64,000 bases of DNA from CALFVT01 sp039989855 (GCA_039989855.1 JBDXGZ010000027.1:62001-126000), one strand, 5' to 3'; shown: positions 52,408-61,443, numbered from the stretch's first letter. The notes: a model not told the origin generated them from the sequence alone. Numbers and translations: made by a program.

Positions 52408-53736
52408 CTAAAAATTATAGCTTCCACGGATTGTGAACGGGATAGATATATTATCATCCCCCTTAACATCATTGACATCATCACGCCCACCTTCGAACTT
52501 TACGCCCGTTTCAAAAGCTATGGCTGTTCGTTCTGTCGCCTGCCATTCAAGGCCTGCCGTAACCGTTCCTGTTGGAACCCACTGCGAGTCGAATAGCGCT
52601 ACGTCATCAATAACGGCGCCGCCCCGATTAGGCAGAGCATCGAAAAATTCTAAGGTCGTTCCGCCACTTTCAAACGCGCGTTCAAGGAATAATTGTGACT
52701 GTGTGACACCGACTGTCTGGCTATTATAGCGTGCAGCACCGACAGCACCGCCAACAAATGGCGTGATGGTCGTATCCGTAGTTTTTGTTAAAATCGGGCT
52801 TAAATAGTGACGCGCACCCGCTTCAAGATCAATTCTTTCAAGATCACTAAATTCAAAATCAAACCTTGCGACATCAACATTTGGAATGAACCCGATATTC
52901 GTCGAGGTACCCGTGGAAGGAAAATTACCCGTCTCCGTAACAACACCCGTAGTTGGATTGGTGATAGTTTCTGGTGCAAATGTCTCAATATCATCAATGC
53001 GTCGCAATTCAGCCTGAACGACAGCCGATGAGCGCTCACCTTCCGCATAAACGTAGCCCGCATTAGCAAAAAGGGTCGTTTTCGGCCCAACAATATATTC
53101 AAATCCGCCGCGTATATTTAACGGCGTACTGTAAGCGTCTTCAAAAGATATATTACCCTGTCTGACTTGCTCGACTACAGATGTATATGTTGTATCGGTG
53201 ACAACACCACCGCTAGGCGTACCTGACGTAGATCCTTCGCGAAAATTATTCGGATTATAACTCGTTGATGGCAATAAGGCGCCATTATCGGCCAAATTTA
53301 TAAGATCGCCTGAAATACTTTTTTCACCGCCAAGGTATAGTTGACCCCGTAAACGCGGACGGCGCGGCTTGTTTTTATCAGAGACATGATAATCCGTTGA
53401 GGTGCGAACGGCGCTCGTATGGCTACCGAAGCCGCCCGTCGCTGTATTTGCACCGTAGCCCGCAGAAAAATTGGGTTGTTGTGGGAAGTTCCCATATTGC
53501 CCACCTGACGTCGCAATCGTCACTTGAGTTGGATCACAGCCCCGTGGAACCGCTTGTTGTGCATGATAAACCTGACATGGTCCTAATTTATTGCCATGAC
53601 CACGGGCTTGAGCTTGTGAAGTCCCATACTGCCCGTAAGCATTCTGTCCTTGGTGTTGTTGGGACCCTGCCCCACCAAACCATGAACAGCCAGCTAATAA
53701 AACAGCACTAGAAACAGTTGTAAGTAACAGACGCAT
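52408..53736 (-). CDS. Tandem lipoprotein/beta-barrel family, member 1
   Basis: The 442-residue product starts MRLLLTTVSSAVLLAGC (Cys17), followed by SWFGG. It has a Gln/Gly/Tyr-rich stretch of about 35 residues, then a segment with two cysteines, and a region like the other two members that begins GQLYLGGEKSISGDLI. The beta-rich part ends in IPFTIRGSYNF. It is the largest beta domain of the three. No enzymatic motif is visible. The gap between it and member 2 is 101 bases. The three genes are probably a tandem duplication of an outer-membrane lipoprotein. Confidence 0.82.
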   Translation of the reverse strand: MRLLLTTVSSAVLLAGCSWFGGAGSQQHQGQNAYGQYGTSQAQARGHGNKLGPCQVYHAQQAVPRGCDPTQVTIATSGGQYGNFPQQPNFSAGYGANTATGGFGSHTSAVRTSTDYHVSDKNKPRRPRLRGQLYLGGEKSISGDLINLADNGALLPSTSYNPNNFREGSTSGTPSGGVVTDTTYTSVVEQVRQGNISFEDAYSTPLNIRGGFEYIVGPKTTLFANAGYVYAEGERSSAVVQAELRRIDDIETFAPETITNPTTGVVTETGNFPSTGTSTNIGFIPNVDVARFDFEFSDLERIDLEAGARHYLSPILTKTTDTTITPFVGGAVGAARYNSQTVGVTQSQLFLERAFESGGTTLEFFDALPNRGGAVIDDVALFDSQWVPTGTVTAGLEWQATERTAIAFETGVKFEGGRDDVNDVKGDDNISIPFTIRGSYNF

Positions 53737-53846
53737 AAATTCCCGCTCCGACGCACATTTGCGATATGGTTAACGGGATTCATGCCCTGCTTTGCTTAAC
53801 AAGGTGTTTATTTACTAAAAAAATCTCATTTTAACACATGTTTTGA

Positions 53847-54194
53847 TTAAATCAGCGCATTTACGCTTTCAGGAGGGCGTCCCAAGATGGCCTTTTCGCC
53901 TTTAACCACGATCGGGCGCTCAATAAGCTTTGGATTCTCGGCCATCGCTTTAATCAAGACGTCCGCATTTTGTTCATCCTTTAGCCCAAGCACTTTATAT
54001 ATAGCCTCCCCTTTGCGCATTAGAGCGCGCGGATCATCAAAACCGAGCTTTTTCAACAAGGATTTGATCTCCTCCGCGGAGGGCGGCGTCTCAAGATAGA
54101 GAATAATATCAGCCGTTTGCCCTGCGGCTTCAATCAAACCGAGCGTTTGGCGAGACTTCGAACAGCGTGGATTATGATAAATCGTCAATGACAT
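53847..54194 (-). CDS. arsC: Glutaredoxin-dependent arsenate reductase (ArsC, Spx/ArsC family)
   Basis: The 115-residue protein has the thioredoxin-like start with catalytic Cys11 in NPRCSKSRQTL. A GFDDPRALMRKGE segment follows, and the IERPIVVKGEKAILGRPPE region carries the Arg residues of the ArsC family. It would reduce arsenate through a glutaredoxin. It is a different fold family from the arsenate reductase at 40900-41370. No arsenic transporter is adjacent, and some family members act on unrelated thiol substrates. Confidence 0.88.
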   Translation of the reverse strand: MSLTIYHNPRCSKSRQTLGLIEAAGQTADIILYLETPPSAEEIKSLLKKLGFDDPRALMRKGEAIYKVLGLKDEQNADVLIKAMAENPKLIERPIVVKGEKAILGRPPESVNALI

Positions 54195-54243
54195 GACAGC
54201 TCCTTATTGCATTTTCGTCTGATATATAGTCGTAAGACATATA

Positions 54244-55065
54244 ATGAAAACGGTTCTTTTAATATCCTCTTTCCTCAGCGCCTCCCAAGTAGGCGCAACC
54301 GCCAGTGCTTTTTGCTTGCGCCGGTTAGGGTTAGACGTTGTGATACTGCCCACAACCCTCTTTGGACGCCACCCTGGATGGGGCGCTCCCGGCGGGCACG
54401 CTGTACCTGCAGCAACGCTTTCGGACATGTGGACAGCCATCGCCGCTCAAAACATAGAATTCGACGGTATCATGACGGGCTATATGGCGGCTGAGGATCA
54501 TATTGATCTGGCGGTCAATATTATAAAGGACGTTCGGGCGGTTAATCCCGCAACCTTAGTCCTAGTTGATCCCGTTAAAGGCGATGATGGGCGACTTTAT
54601 ATACCCGAGCCGCGCGCGAAAGCCATTGCAGAGCGACTCGTTCCCAAAGCCAACATTTTGACACCTAACCTTTATGAGCTTGAAGTTTTGACGGGACGGT
54701 CTTTAACAAGTCTCGCAGAGATTATAAGTGCCGCCAGAGATATTGGCTCTGACGTGCTTGTAACATCCGTCCCGAAAGACGGACAAATTGGCGCCCTGTG
54801 GGTCAATGCCCAATCCGCGACTTATGTCGGCCATGACAGCTTTAAAACCGTTCCCAACGGCGGCGGTGATAGTCTCGCCGCTTTGTTTCTCGCCCGAAGG
54901 CTACAAGGCATGCCCCCACGCGCCGCCCAACAACAGGCTGTCAGTAGTATTTTCGATATTTTATCCGTAGCACGCCACGGACGGTATAGCGAACTTCCCC
55001 TCACCCAATATCAAGCTAAGCTCTCGCAGCCCAAATTGCTGGACATTCAGGACATATTATCATGA
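54244..55065 (+). CDS. pdxY: Pyridoxal kinase PdxY-like
   Basis: The 273-residue protein fits the PfkB-type pyridoxal kinases, with the MKTVLLISSFLSASQVGATA start. The FDGIMTGYMAAEDHI segment, LVDPVKGD, and NILTPNLYELEVLTG follow. A late NGGGDSLAALFLA motif supplies the catalytic Asp in place of the usual G-T/A-G-D. It would phosphorylate pyridoxal (or related vitamers) to maintain PLP. Its stop overlaps the next start by 4 bases (ATGA). Confidence 0.85.
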   Translation: MKTVLLISSFLSASQVGATASAFCLRRLGLDVVILPTTLFGRHPGWGAPGGHAVPAATLSDMWTAIAAQNIEFDGIMTGYMAAEDHIDLAVNIIKDVRAVNPATLVLVDPVKGDDGRLYIPEPRAKAIAERLVPKANILTPNLYELEVLTGRSLTSLAEIISAARDIGSDVLVTSVPKDGQIGALWVNAQSATYVGHDSFKTVPNGGGDSLAALFLARRLQGMPPRAAQQQAVSSIFDILSVARHGRYSELPLTQYQAKLSQPKLLDIQDILS

Positions 55066-56198
55066 CCGACACACCCTTCACCCTCAAGGGCGACTCCCAA
55101 TTCAATCCCGTTATAGATGTTTTCAAAACATCTTTCGAAACGGGGCAAGACATCGGTGCAAGCTTTGCTGTCTACAAAGACGGCCAACCGCTGATCCATT
55201 TGCTCGGGGGGTGGGCGGACAAAAAGAAAACTACGCCTGTAACAGCTGAGACGTTATTTTCTGTCTTCTCATCAGGCAAAGTTCCCGCTGCCCTCGTCAT
55301 GGCATGGCTCGTCGATCAAGACCGTATTGGCTATGATCAGCTTGTCTCGTCTTTATGGCCAGAATTTACTCAAAACGGCAAAGAGGCGGTCACCATCGGG
55401 GACATGCTCTCCCACCAGACGGGCCTAACAGGGATTACAAACCCCGAATGGACGCCTGCTGATTGGTTTGATTGGGATAAGACCATCAATGAGCTTGCGG
55501 CCCAAGCCCCTATTTTTACGCCAAAGTCTGCCTCTGGCTATCAACCCGTAACCTATGGTTACCTCATCGGAGAAGTAGCCCGCCGTGCCGATAAAGATCA
55601 GCGCACCCTCGGCACAATATTGCGCGAAGAGATTTGCCACCCCTTTGATTTGGATATTTGGATTGGCCTGCCAGAGAGCGAGCATGAGCGCTGCGCACAG
55701 ATGCAAAAGCCGAAAGCTCTCGCGGACCTAGGCGAGATGAACGCGGCGACGAAAGCCGCCTTTATGAACCGCTGGTCATCACCGGGCGGCCAAGGTATTG
55801 CCGCGTGGCGCATGGCCGAAATCGCGGGTTCAAATTGCCACGCGACAGCCGATAGCCTCGCGCGCCTGATGCAATCTCTCAATGATGGCCTGGTCGGGGA
55901 CGTGCGGTTATTTGCAGAGGACATTCCTGAAAAAATTAAGGCCTCTCGTATCAGTGGCCCTAACCTTGTCTTGCCATTTGATCTGACCTTTGGCGCGGGC
56001 GTTATGCACAATAGCCCCAATTTCTATTTTGGCCCCAATCCCGAGACATTAGGCCATAGTGGATGGGGCGGCTCTTGCGTTTTCGCAGATCCAGCTACAG
56101 GCTTAAGCGGGGCATACACGATGAACCGCCAAGACAATTCCTTGCTCGGCGATCCAAGGCCGGTCGGTTTAATTAACGCGCTGTATGAGTGCCTTTAA
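55062..56198 (+). CDS. Serine hydrolase, class C beta-lactamase family (EstB-like)
   Basis: The 378-residue cytoplasmic protein has the S-x-x-K catalytic pair at Ser70-Lys73 in LFSVFSSGKVPAAL. A YQPVTYGYLIGEVARR segment holds the catalytic Tyr region, and a HSGWGGSCVFADP block lies near the end. The family covers esterases and peptidases as well as beta-lactamases. The lack of a signal peptide argues against a beta-lactamase role. It is coupled to pdxY by an ATGA overlap. A connection with B6 metabolism is not evident. Confidence 0.88.
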   Translation: MTDTPFTLKGDSQFNPVIDVFKTSFETGQDIGASFAVYKDGQPLIHLLGGWADKKKTTPVTAETLFSVFSSGKVPAALVMAWLVDQDRIGYDQLVSSLWPEFTQNGKEAVTIGDMLSHQTGLTGITNPEWTPADWFDWDKTINELAAQAPIFTPKSASGYQPVTYGYLIGEVARRADKDQRTLGTILREEICHPFDLDIWIGLPESEHERCAQMQKPKALADLGEMNAATKAAFMNRWSSPGGQGIAAWRMAEIAGSNCHATADSLARLMQSLNDGLVGDVRLFAEDIPEKIKASRISGPNLVLPFDLTFGAGVMHNSPNFYFGPNPETLGHSGWGGSCVFADPATGLSGAYTMNRQDNSLLGDPRPVGLINALYECL

Positions 56199-56290
56199 GC
56201 TGTACTGACGGGATACTTTATCACAGGGCTGCCGAGGCTTTCCGCCGCGTCGATGATTGTTTTCTCCGCATCGTTAGAGGCGTATAATCG
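56195..56290 (-). pseudogene. Possible C-terminal remnant of a lost gene
   Basis: On the left-running strand 31 codons read RLYASNDAEKTIIDAAESLG, then SPVIKYPVSTA, ending in TAA. The composition looks coding, but a TAG lies directly upstream and no ATG start is present. It overlaps the end of the serine hydrolase gene. It could be the last piece of a decayed gene or chance. I do not recognise the family. Confidence 0.25.
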
Positions 56291-56294
56291 CTAT

Positions 56295-56377
56295 TTGGTC
56301 TTAAATGAATAATTGGTATGCGCAAAACCTGCACCAATCACGGACAATTGATATAGTGATTTAGAGATTTTGGTCTA
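56295..56377. promoter_or_regulatory. Candidate regulatory sites before the second PL7 gene
   Basis: TTGGTCTT (56295-56302) and TTGGTCTA (56370-56377) lie in the 106 bases before the gene. They resemble the TTGGACTA pair upstream of the first PL7 gene on its coding strand; an AATTGGTA also occurs in both regions. A shared regulator of both alginate lyase genes is possible. Evidence is by-eye motif similarity only. Confidence 0.35.
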
Positions 56378-56404
56378 AAATGAAAAAAATCTTAGGACTT
56401 CAAA

Positions 56405-57349
56405 ATGGTGCGCTTTCTCTTTCGAACTTTGTTTATCACGGCAGCTTTCGTTGCAACGCCGACCAGTCTGGCTAAAGACTTATCTCCGACGAAACCGCCG
56501 AGTAAAAATTTTAAACTAAAAGGATGGACGCTTACACTTCCAACAGATCTTGATAAAAATGGGAAAGCCGATCTCATTAAAGAAAAATATCTGAGCAAAG
56601 ATTTTGAAGCCAAACCTTTCTTTTACACAGGTGGGGACGGCGGGATGGTTTTCGCCTCACCCATCAAGGGCGCTAAAACCTCTAAAAACACAAGTTATAC
56701 GCGGTCAGAACTGCGCGAAATGCTGCGCAAAGGTAATACGGATATTAAAACAAAAAACAAAGACGGCACCCCCAACAAGAACAATTGGGTGTTCTCAACT
56801 GCGCCAGAAAGAACTCAGAAAACAGCAGGCGGCGTTGACGGCGTCATGGAAGCGACACTCGCCGTAAACCGCGTCACAACCACAGGCTCGGACAATCAAG
56901 TGGGCCGTGTCATCATTGGACAAATTCACGCTAAAGATGATGAGCCAATTCGTCTCTATTACCGTAAATTACCGGGTAATGAAAACGGGGCGATCTACGC
57001 GGCGCATGAAAGCAAAAGCGTTCCTGATGATATTTATTATGACATTATCGGTAGCCGTTCTAAGTCAGCCGCGAACCCCGAAAACGGTATCGCTTTAAAC
57101 GAAAAGTTTTCTTATAAAATTGATGCGAAGGGTCACACGCTCGACGTCACAATTTATAATGCAGCGGACGACATTATTGGTGAGACATCTATTGATATGA
57201 CAAATAGCGGCTATGACGTCCCTGATGATTACATGTATTTTAAGGCGGGTGTTTACAATCAAAACAAAAGCGGCGACCCGACCGATTATGTGCAAGCGAC
57301 ATTCTACAAATTAGATGTAAGCCACGATAAATACCGTAAGAAAAAATAG
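56405..57349 (+). CDS. Secreted alginate lyase, polysaccharide lyase family 7
   Basis: The 314-residue protein has a signal peptide ending near SLA and a PL7 catalytic domain. The three signatures are R-S-E-L-R (100-104), Q-I-H (173-175) and YFKAGVY (278-284). It lacks the lipobox and extra module of the other PL7 protein (3521-4903) but shares long blocks with it, such as QIHAxxDEPxRLYYRKLPGN. It should be released into the periplasm or medium and cut alginate by beta-elimination. It stands alone downstream of the serine hydrolase gene. Confidence 0.92.
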   Translation: MVRFLFRTLFITAAFVATPTSLAKDLSPTKPPSKNFKLKGWTLTLPTDLDKNGKADLIKEKYLSKDFEAKPFFYTGGDGGMVFASPIKGAKTSKNTSYTRSELREMLRKGNTDIKTKNKDGTPNKNNWVFSTAPERTQKTAGGVDGVMEATLAVNRVTTTGSDNQVGRVIIGQIHAKDDEPIRLYYRKLPGNENGAIYAAHESKSVPDDIYYDIIGSRSKSAANPENGIALNEKFSYKIDAKGHTLDVTIYNAADDIIGETSIDMTNSGYDVPDDYMYFKAGVYNQNKSGDPTDYVQATFYKLDVSHDKYRKKK

Positions 57350-57384
57350 GGCAAAGTTAGAGGTAGAAACGTCGAACTATAGGC

Positions 57385-58413
57385 TTAACTACCCTCAAAT
57401 CCCAACAGGACATTCGCGGCATTGTCGCCAATTTCCGCCACGCCGTAACCGCCTTCCATAATAAACACTGTCGGCAATCCAAGGTTTGCCACGTCTGCAC
57501 CGACCGTAAGGTAATCGGCAGTCTTAAGCTTAAACGTACTAATCGGGTCATGCTCATATGTATCGACCCCGTTGGACACAACTAACGCGTCTGCGCCGAA
57601 CTCTACAATCCTTTGCGCCGCATCTTTCAGAGCCTCTCGCCAAATAGCAAACCCTGTCTTAGGCGGGAGCGGGTAATTATAATTAAAACCATCTCCAGCG
57701 CCTTCTCCCGTCTCATCTTTATAGCCCCAAAAATAGGGAAATTGATAATCTGGATCACCGTGAATAGAGGTAAAAAGAACATCATCGCGCCCGTAGAAAA
57801 TATCTTGCGTGCCGTTCCCGTGATGGAAATCTATATCTAAAATTGCGACCCGCTTAGCGCCCTGGTCTCTCATAGCTTGCGCGGCAATCGCCGCATTATT
57901 GAGCAGGCAATAGCCCGACATATAATCCGCCCCCGCATGATGACCCGGCGGGCGGGTGAGCGTGAAACTTGCCTCGCCTGTGGCCGCCGTATGATCAGCC
58001 GCTGACAAGGCGCAGTCCGCAATGGCCTTCACAGCCTGCCACGTTGTTTGGGTAATCACCGTATCAGAGGAGCTACAAAAATAACCGGCCGCGCCGTCAA
58101 TATCCTTAGGAGGTTCCGCTCGCCTCGGCCTGTGCGGATAGCTCATGGGGAGCACATCCCCCGAATATCCCGCCGCCTTCCACCGTGTAAAAGCCGTTTG
58201 TAAAAATTCTAAATAGGCGGGTGTATGCACGCCTGTAAGGCGCGCCCCGTCATGAGACTGCGGCACGTGGTAATCCGTAAAGCCTGCACGTTTCATACCC
58301 GCTTTTAACAGAGTCATACGGTGCGGCCCTTCATGCGGCGTGACCATTGCCCCGCGGTGAAGCTCTTTCTCAGGCGCATGTAATGTATGATCGTCAGTGT
58401 AAAATATTTTCAT
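57385..58413 (-). CDS. Histone-deacetylase-family acetylpolyamine amidohydrolase
   Basis: The 342-residue zinc enzyme has the class II HDAC/APAH signatures. RPPGHHAGADY holds the tandem His pair, AILDIDFHHGNGTQDIFY holds zinc ligands, and SNGVDTYEHDPI supplies the later Asp. The N-terminal MKIFYTDDHTLHAPEKELHRG start is typical of acetylpolyamine amidohydrolases. It would deacetylate polyamines or similar amides. It is convergent with the alginate lyase gene. Confidence 0.9.
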   Translation of the reverse strand: MKIFYTDDHTLHAPEKELHRGAMVTPHEGPHRMTLLKAGMKRAGFTDYHVPQSHDGARLTGVHTPAYLEFLQTAFTRWKAAGYSGDVLPMSYPHRPRRAEPPKDIDGAAGYFCSSSDTVITQTTWQAVKAIADCALSAADHTAATGEASFTLTRPPGHHAGADYMSGYCLLNNAAIAAQAMRDQGAKRVAILDIDFHHGNGTQDIFYGRDDVLFTSIHGDPDYQFPYFWGYKDETGEGAGDGFNYNYPLPPKTGFAIWREALKDAAQRIVEFGADALVVSNGVDTYEHDPISTFKLKTADYLTVGADVANLGLPTVFIMEGGYGVAEIGDNAANVLLGFEGS

Positions 58414-58506
58414 GCGACCTGTTTTGCATACTGCCGCTGTCCGTGCAATTTACATTCTGCTTTAAGACCTAGGCAAACTCGGTTAGGCTTAAAGTAAGGA
58501 GAGCCA

Positions 58507-59007
58507 ATGTCTTTTGAACTTATCTCGGAGCTAACCCGTTGGGCCGCGCGTCTATCGCTCATCCTCTTTGCCCTCGCCTTTCTGTTTGATGGATTTCGAA
58601 CGGATCATAAAAGTATTCGAACATGTTGGGCCGCTTACAGTGCTCTGATGCTGCTTTATTTCACCAGCCTCATCATCTACCATCTCGTCATTCGCGAGCT
58701 ACCGTCATTTGATCTGCTTAATGGGCTTTTGTCTCTAGGCGTTATTTTATTCCTCGTTAGCCTCTGGAGGCGACGAAAAACACGGCCCACGGCAAAGGCA
58801 TTATTCGCGCCGATCATTCCGAGTTACTATCTCGCCTTTCTTTATACGGCTCTGCCCATTTCACGTATCTTACCCGCTGAAACGAACCACCCGATTTATC
58901 ACATCATGCTCTATGGCATGGGTGCTCTATTTATGGTGCGGATCGCTCTCGATATTAAAGCCCACCTCAAACACCGCTCCATCAAAAAATCTCCTGCGAC
59001 GTTGTGA
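58507..59007 (+). CDS. Five-helix membrane protein of unknown function
   Basis: The 166-residue protein has about five hydrophobic helices with short loops, each about 18-22 residues (for example SLILFALAFLFDGFR, ALMLLYFTSLIIYHLVI and GMGALFMVRIALDI). A basic cytoplasmic loop (RRRKTRPTAKA) and a basic C-terminal tail are visible. I do not recognise a family. It lies 38 bases before the DCC gene in the same direction and may be part of its operon. Confidence 0.7.
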   Translation: MSFELISELTRWAARLSLILFALAFLFDGFRTDHKSIRTCWAAYSALMLLYFTSLIIYHLVIRELPSFDLLNGLLSLGVILFLVSLWRRRKTRPTAKALFAPIIPSYYLAFLYTALPISRILPAETNHPIYHIMLYGMGALFMVRIALDIKAHLKHRSIKKSPATL

Positions 59008-59045
59008 GCATAGAAAATAAACAGCGAATATTGTAAGGTCTGTTT

Positions 59046-59495
59046 ATGGCCCAAACTGCCTACAGCTACCGATCAGATCAGACCGTGCCTGACTTTGATG
59101 ACAGCCGTCCAATCATTGTATTTGATGGTCATTGCGCGTTGTGTTCGGGGTGGGTTCAATTTGTTCTCAAACACGACACCCGTAAAAAGTTTAATTTCAT
59201 TGTCGCCCAAAGCTCCCTAGGGGAAGCACTCTATGCCCATTACGGATTAAAGTCCGAAGATTACGACACAAATTTGCTGATCGCCCAAGGGCGTGTCCGC
59301 AAAAAATCCGACGGGAGCCTCGCCATGTTCACTACACTTGGCGGCGTGTGGAAAGGGATGGCGCTTTTGCGTCTCGTGCCAACAGGCTTGAGAGATTGGG
59401 TTTACGATCTCATCGCACGCAACCGTATTCAATGGTTCGGCGCGCGTGACGCCTGCTACGTCCCGACAGCCGAAATAAAAGCACGGTTCTTATGA
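59046..59495 (+). CDS. DCC-family thiol-disulfide oxidoreductase (DUF393)
   Basis: The 149-residue protein has the family signature in FDGHCALCSGWVQFVLKHD (D-x-x-C-x-x-C), and the ARDACYVP segment near the C-terminus. DCC proteins have a thioredoxin-like fold and are presumed redox proteins; their partners are unknown. In other genomes DCC genes are often next to DUF4166 domain genes, and a damaged DUF4166-like frame follows here with a 4-base ATGA overlap. Confidence 0.88.
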   Translation: MAQTAYSYRSDQTVPDFDDSRPIIVFDGHCALCSGWVQFVLKHDTRKKFNFIVAQSSLGEALYAHYGLKSEDYDTNLLIAQGRVRKKSDGSLAMFTTLGGVWKGMALLRLVPTGLRDWVYDLIARNRIQWFGARDACYVPTAEIKARFL

Positions 59496-59752
59496 GCAGC
59501 CATATGATCATTGAACGATTTGGCCCCATCGCGGTCAATCTCACCTACACGTAAGACGGTGATCGCTATAGGGTGGCAACCAATGGCTGGCGCGCTTTTG
59601 ACATTCCTATGCCAAAGTTCCTCAGCCCGTACGGCGATGTTTATGAGCAGGCGGTCAACGGAAAGTTTCATTTCCACGTCGAGCTTTGCGTCCCGTTGAT
59701 AGGCCGACTTGTGACCTATGTTGGATGGTTTAACCCAACACCTACGGATTAG
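59492..59752 (+). pseudogene. DUF4166-like gene remnant with in-frame stop
   Basis: One continuous frame runs from ATG 59492 to TAG 59752 (87 codons) but is interrupted by TAA at 59552-59554. The parts read IERFGPIAVNLTYT before the stop and DGDRYRVATNGWRAFDIPMP, then FLSPYGDVYEQAVNGKFHF and PLIGRLVTYVGWFNPTP after it. This matches the C-terminal half of DUF4166 domains. The N-terminal half is missing and the stop falls inside the conserved part. It overlaps the DCC stop and ends against the amidohydrolase gene, so it looks like a decayed gene. Confidence 0.65.
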
Positions 59753-61419
59753 TTTTCATAAACGATCTCGCCGCCGACAATGGTCATGACGGCTTTGACT
59801 TTAGGAATGTCAAAGGCAGGGATGGTCAGAATATCGGCGTCAAACACACTAAAGTCAGCCTGTTTGCCGACTTCGATTGTGCCGAGCTCTGTCTCTTGAA
59901 AACTAGCCACCGCTGGCCAGAGCGTAAACATTTTAAGTGCGTCCATGCGCGAGACGGCTTCACTCGCGCCCCAATTGTCAGCGCTAAAGCCTGTAAGGTC
60001 CATACGGGCAACAGCCGCATAAAATTCAATCATCGGGTCGCCGCGTTCCACAGGAGCGTCAGACCCTCCTGCGATAATCGCGCCGCTTTCAATCAAAGAG
60101 TGCCATGCATAGCCGCCCTTAAGACGTTCATCCCCCAAACGGTCAGGGGCAAAATGCAAATCCCCAATCGCGTGACTCGGCTGCATCGAGGGTATAATTC
60201 CCATCTCCGCAAAGCGCGGGATATCCTCAAGGTGGAGGATTTGCGCATGTTCAATCCGCCAACGCTTATCTGTACCATCACTTTTTAAAAGCGTTTCGTA
60301 CCAATCAAGAACAAGTTTATTCCCTCGGTCCCCAATCGCGTGGGTCGTCACTTGAATACCTTCACTACGTGCGCGACCCATAAGAGTATAGGCTTCATCT
60401 TGCGGGAGTAAAATCAATCCCTTTGTTTCGGGTTGATCGCTATAAGGCGACGTCAAAGCCGCCCCTCGTGAGCCTAAGGCTCCGTCCACATATAGCTTCA
60501 TAGCGCGGGTAATCACTTCGCCGTTTTCACTGCGACGTGGCCCAGATGAAATAAGCGCCTCTAGCCCATCTTTATCAATCGAATTATAAACCCGCAGATT
60601 AATTACATCCGTATCTGACAGGGTTTCGATCATCGACAGCTCGGAAGGGTTAACGCTCATATTGTGCACACCCGTCCACCCATAAGCCGTATAGACATCA
60701 GACCCAGTCTTATAGGCGCGTTCTTTCTCAGCCTTGCTTGGCGCTTGCAATAAGGCAAAGACAGGGGCGGCAGCACTATCAATTAACATACCGTTTGGCT
60801 TACCATCGGTGCGTTTTTCAATGCGGCCACCTGCGGGGTCAGTTGTATCGCGCGTAATGTTCGCCGCGACTAAAGCCGCACTATTAGCGACGACCGCGTG
60901 ACCATCAGCGCGCTCTAGGATAATCGGATTGTCGGGCGAAATACCGTCAAAGTCAGCAGCCACAGGGAAGCGCCCTTCGGGCCACCCCGTTTCAATCCAT
61001 CCTCGCCCATAAAGCGCTTGCCCTTTGGGAAGCCCCTCCACGGCCTTTTTAACGCGAGCTGTCAAATCTGCGATTGAGCGTGTGCCTTCAAGGTTAAGGC
61101 TTAGCTCCCGCTGCCCTAGACCGATTAAATGCGCATGGGCATCCGTAAAGCCTGGATAAAGAGCAGCTCCGTCGAGGCTGATCTGTTTCGCGCCGTCGCC
61201 GTGCTGCATTAAAATATCGGCAAAGGCGCCGACAGCGATAATCTTGCCGTCATCAACCGCAATCGCTTCGGCCTTGGGCGCATGATCTAGCCCTGTATAA
61301 ATTGGGCCGCCGAAAATAATCATATCCGCCGCGTCAATTTCATTTGAAGGCGGAGATGATGGCGTGCAGGCGGAAAGAACAGCCGCACTAGCGACTAAAA
61401 TTAAAAAACGAGATGCCAT
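59749..61419 (-). CDS. Lipoprotein amidohydrolase (YtcJ/amidohydrolase-3 family)
   Basis: The 556-residue protein has a lipobox LSAC (Cys18) and a metal-dependent amidohydrolase domain. An early YPGFTDAHAHLIGLG motif gives two metal His ligands. Later HAIGDRGNKLVLDWY and a GGSDAPVERGDPM segment with the catalytic Asp follow. The family includes N-substituted formamide deformylases and others of unknown substrate. It would act in the periplasm. It ends overlapping the DUF4166-like remnant, which is on the other strand. Confidence 0.9.
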   Translation of the reverse strand: MASRFLILVASAAVLSACTPSSPPSNEIDAADMIIFGGPIYTGLDHAPKAEAIAVDDGKIIAVGAFADILMQHGDGAKQISLDGAALYPGFTDAHAHLIGLGQRELSLNLEGTRSIADLTARVKKAVEGLPKGQALYGRGWIETGWPEGRFPVAADFDGISPDNPIILERADGHAVVANSAALVAANITRDTTDPAGGRIEKRTDGKPNGMLIDSAAAPVFALLQAPSKAEKERAYKTGSDVYTAYGWTGVHNMSVNPSELSMIETLSDTDVINLRVYNSIDKDGLEALISSGPRRSENGEVITRAMKLYVDGALGSRGAALTSPYSDQPETKGLILLPQDEAYTLMGRARSEGIQVTTHAIGDRGNKLVLDWYETLLKSDGTDKRWRIEHAQILHLEDIPRFAEMGIIPSMQPSHAIGDLHFAPDRLGDERLKGGYAWHSLIESGAIIAGGSDAPVERGDPMIEFYAAVARMDLTGFSADNWGASEAVSRMDALKMFTLWPAVASFQETELGTIEVGKQADFSVFDADILTIPAFDIPKVKAVMTIVGGEIVYEN

Positions 61420-61443
61420 GCCCTACCTCTTGAGTGAGTAATC

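Noticed and set aside
53847..54194. Reading this gene as an Spx-type RNA polymerase regulator
   Set aside because: The late Arg-containing ERPIVV/ILGRPPE segment fits ArsC better than Spx.
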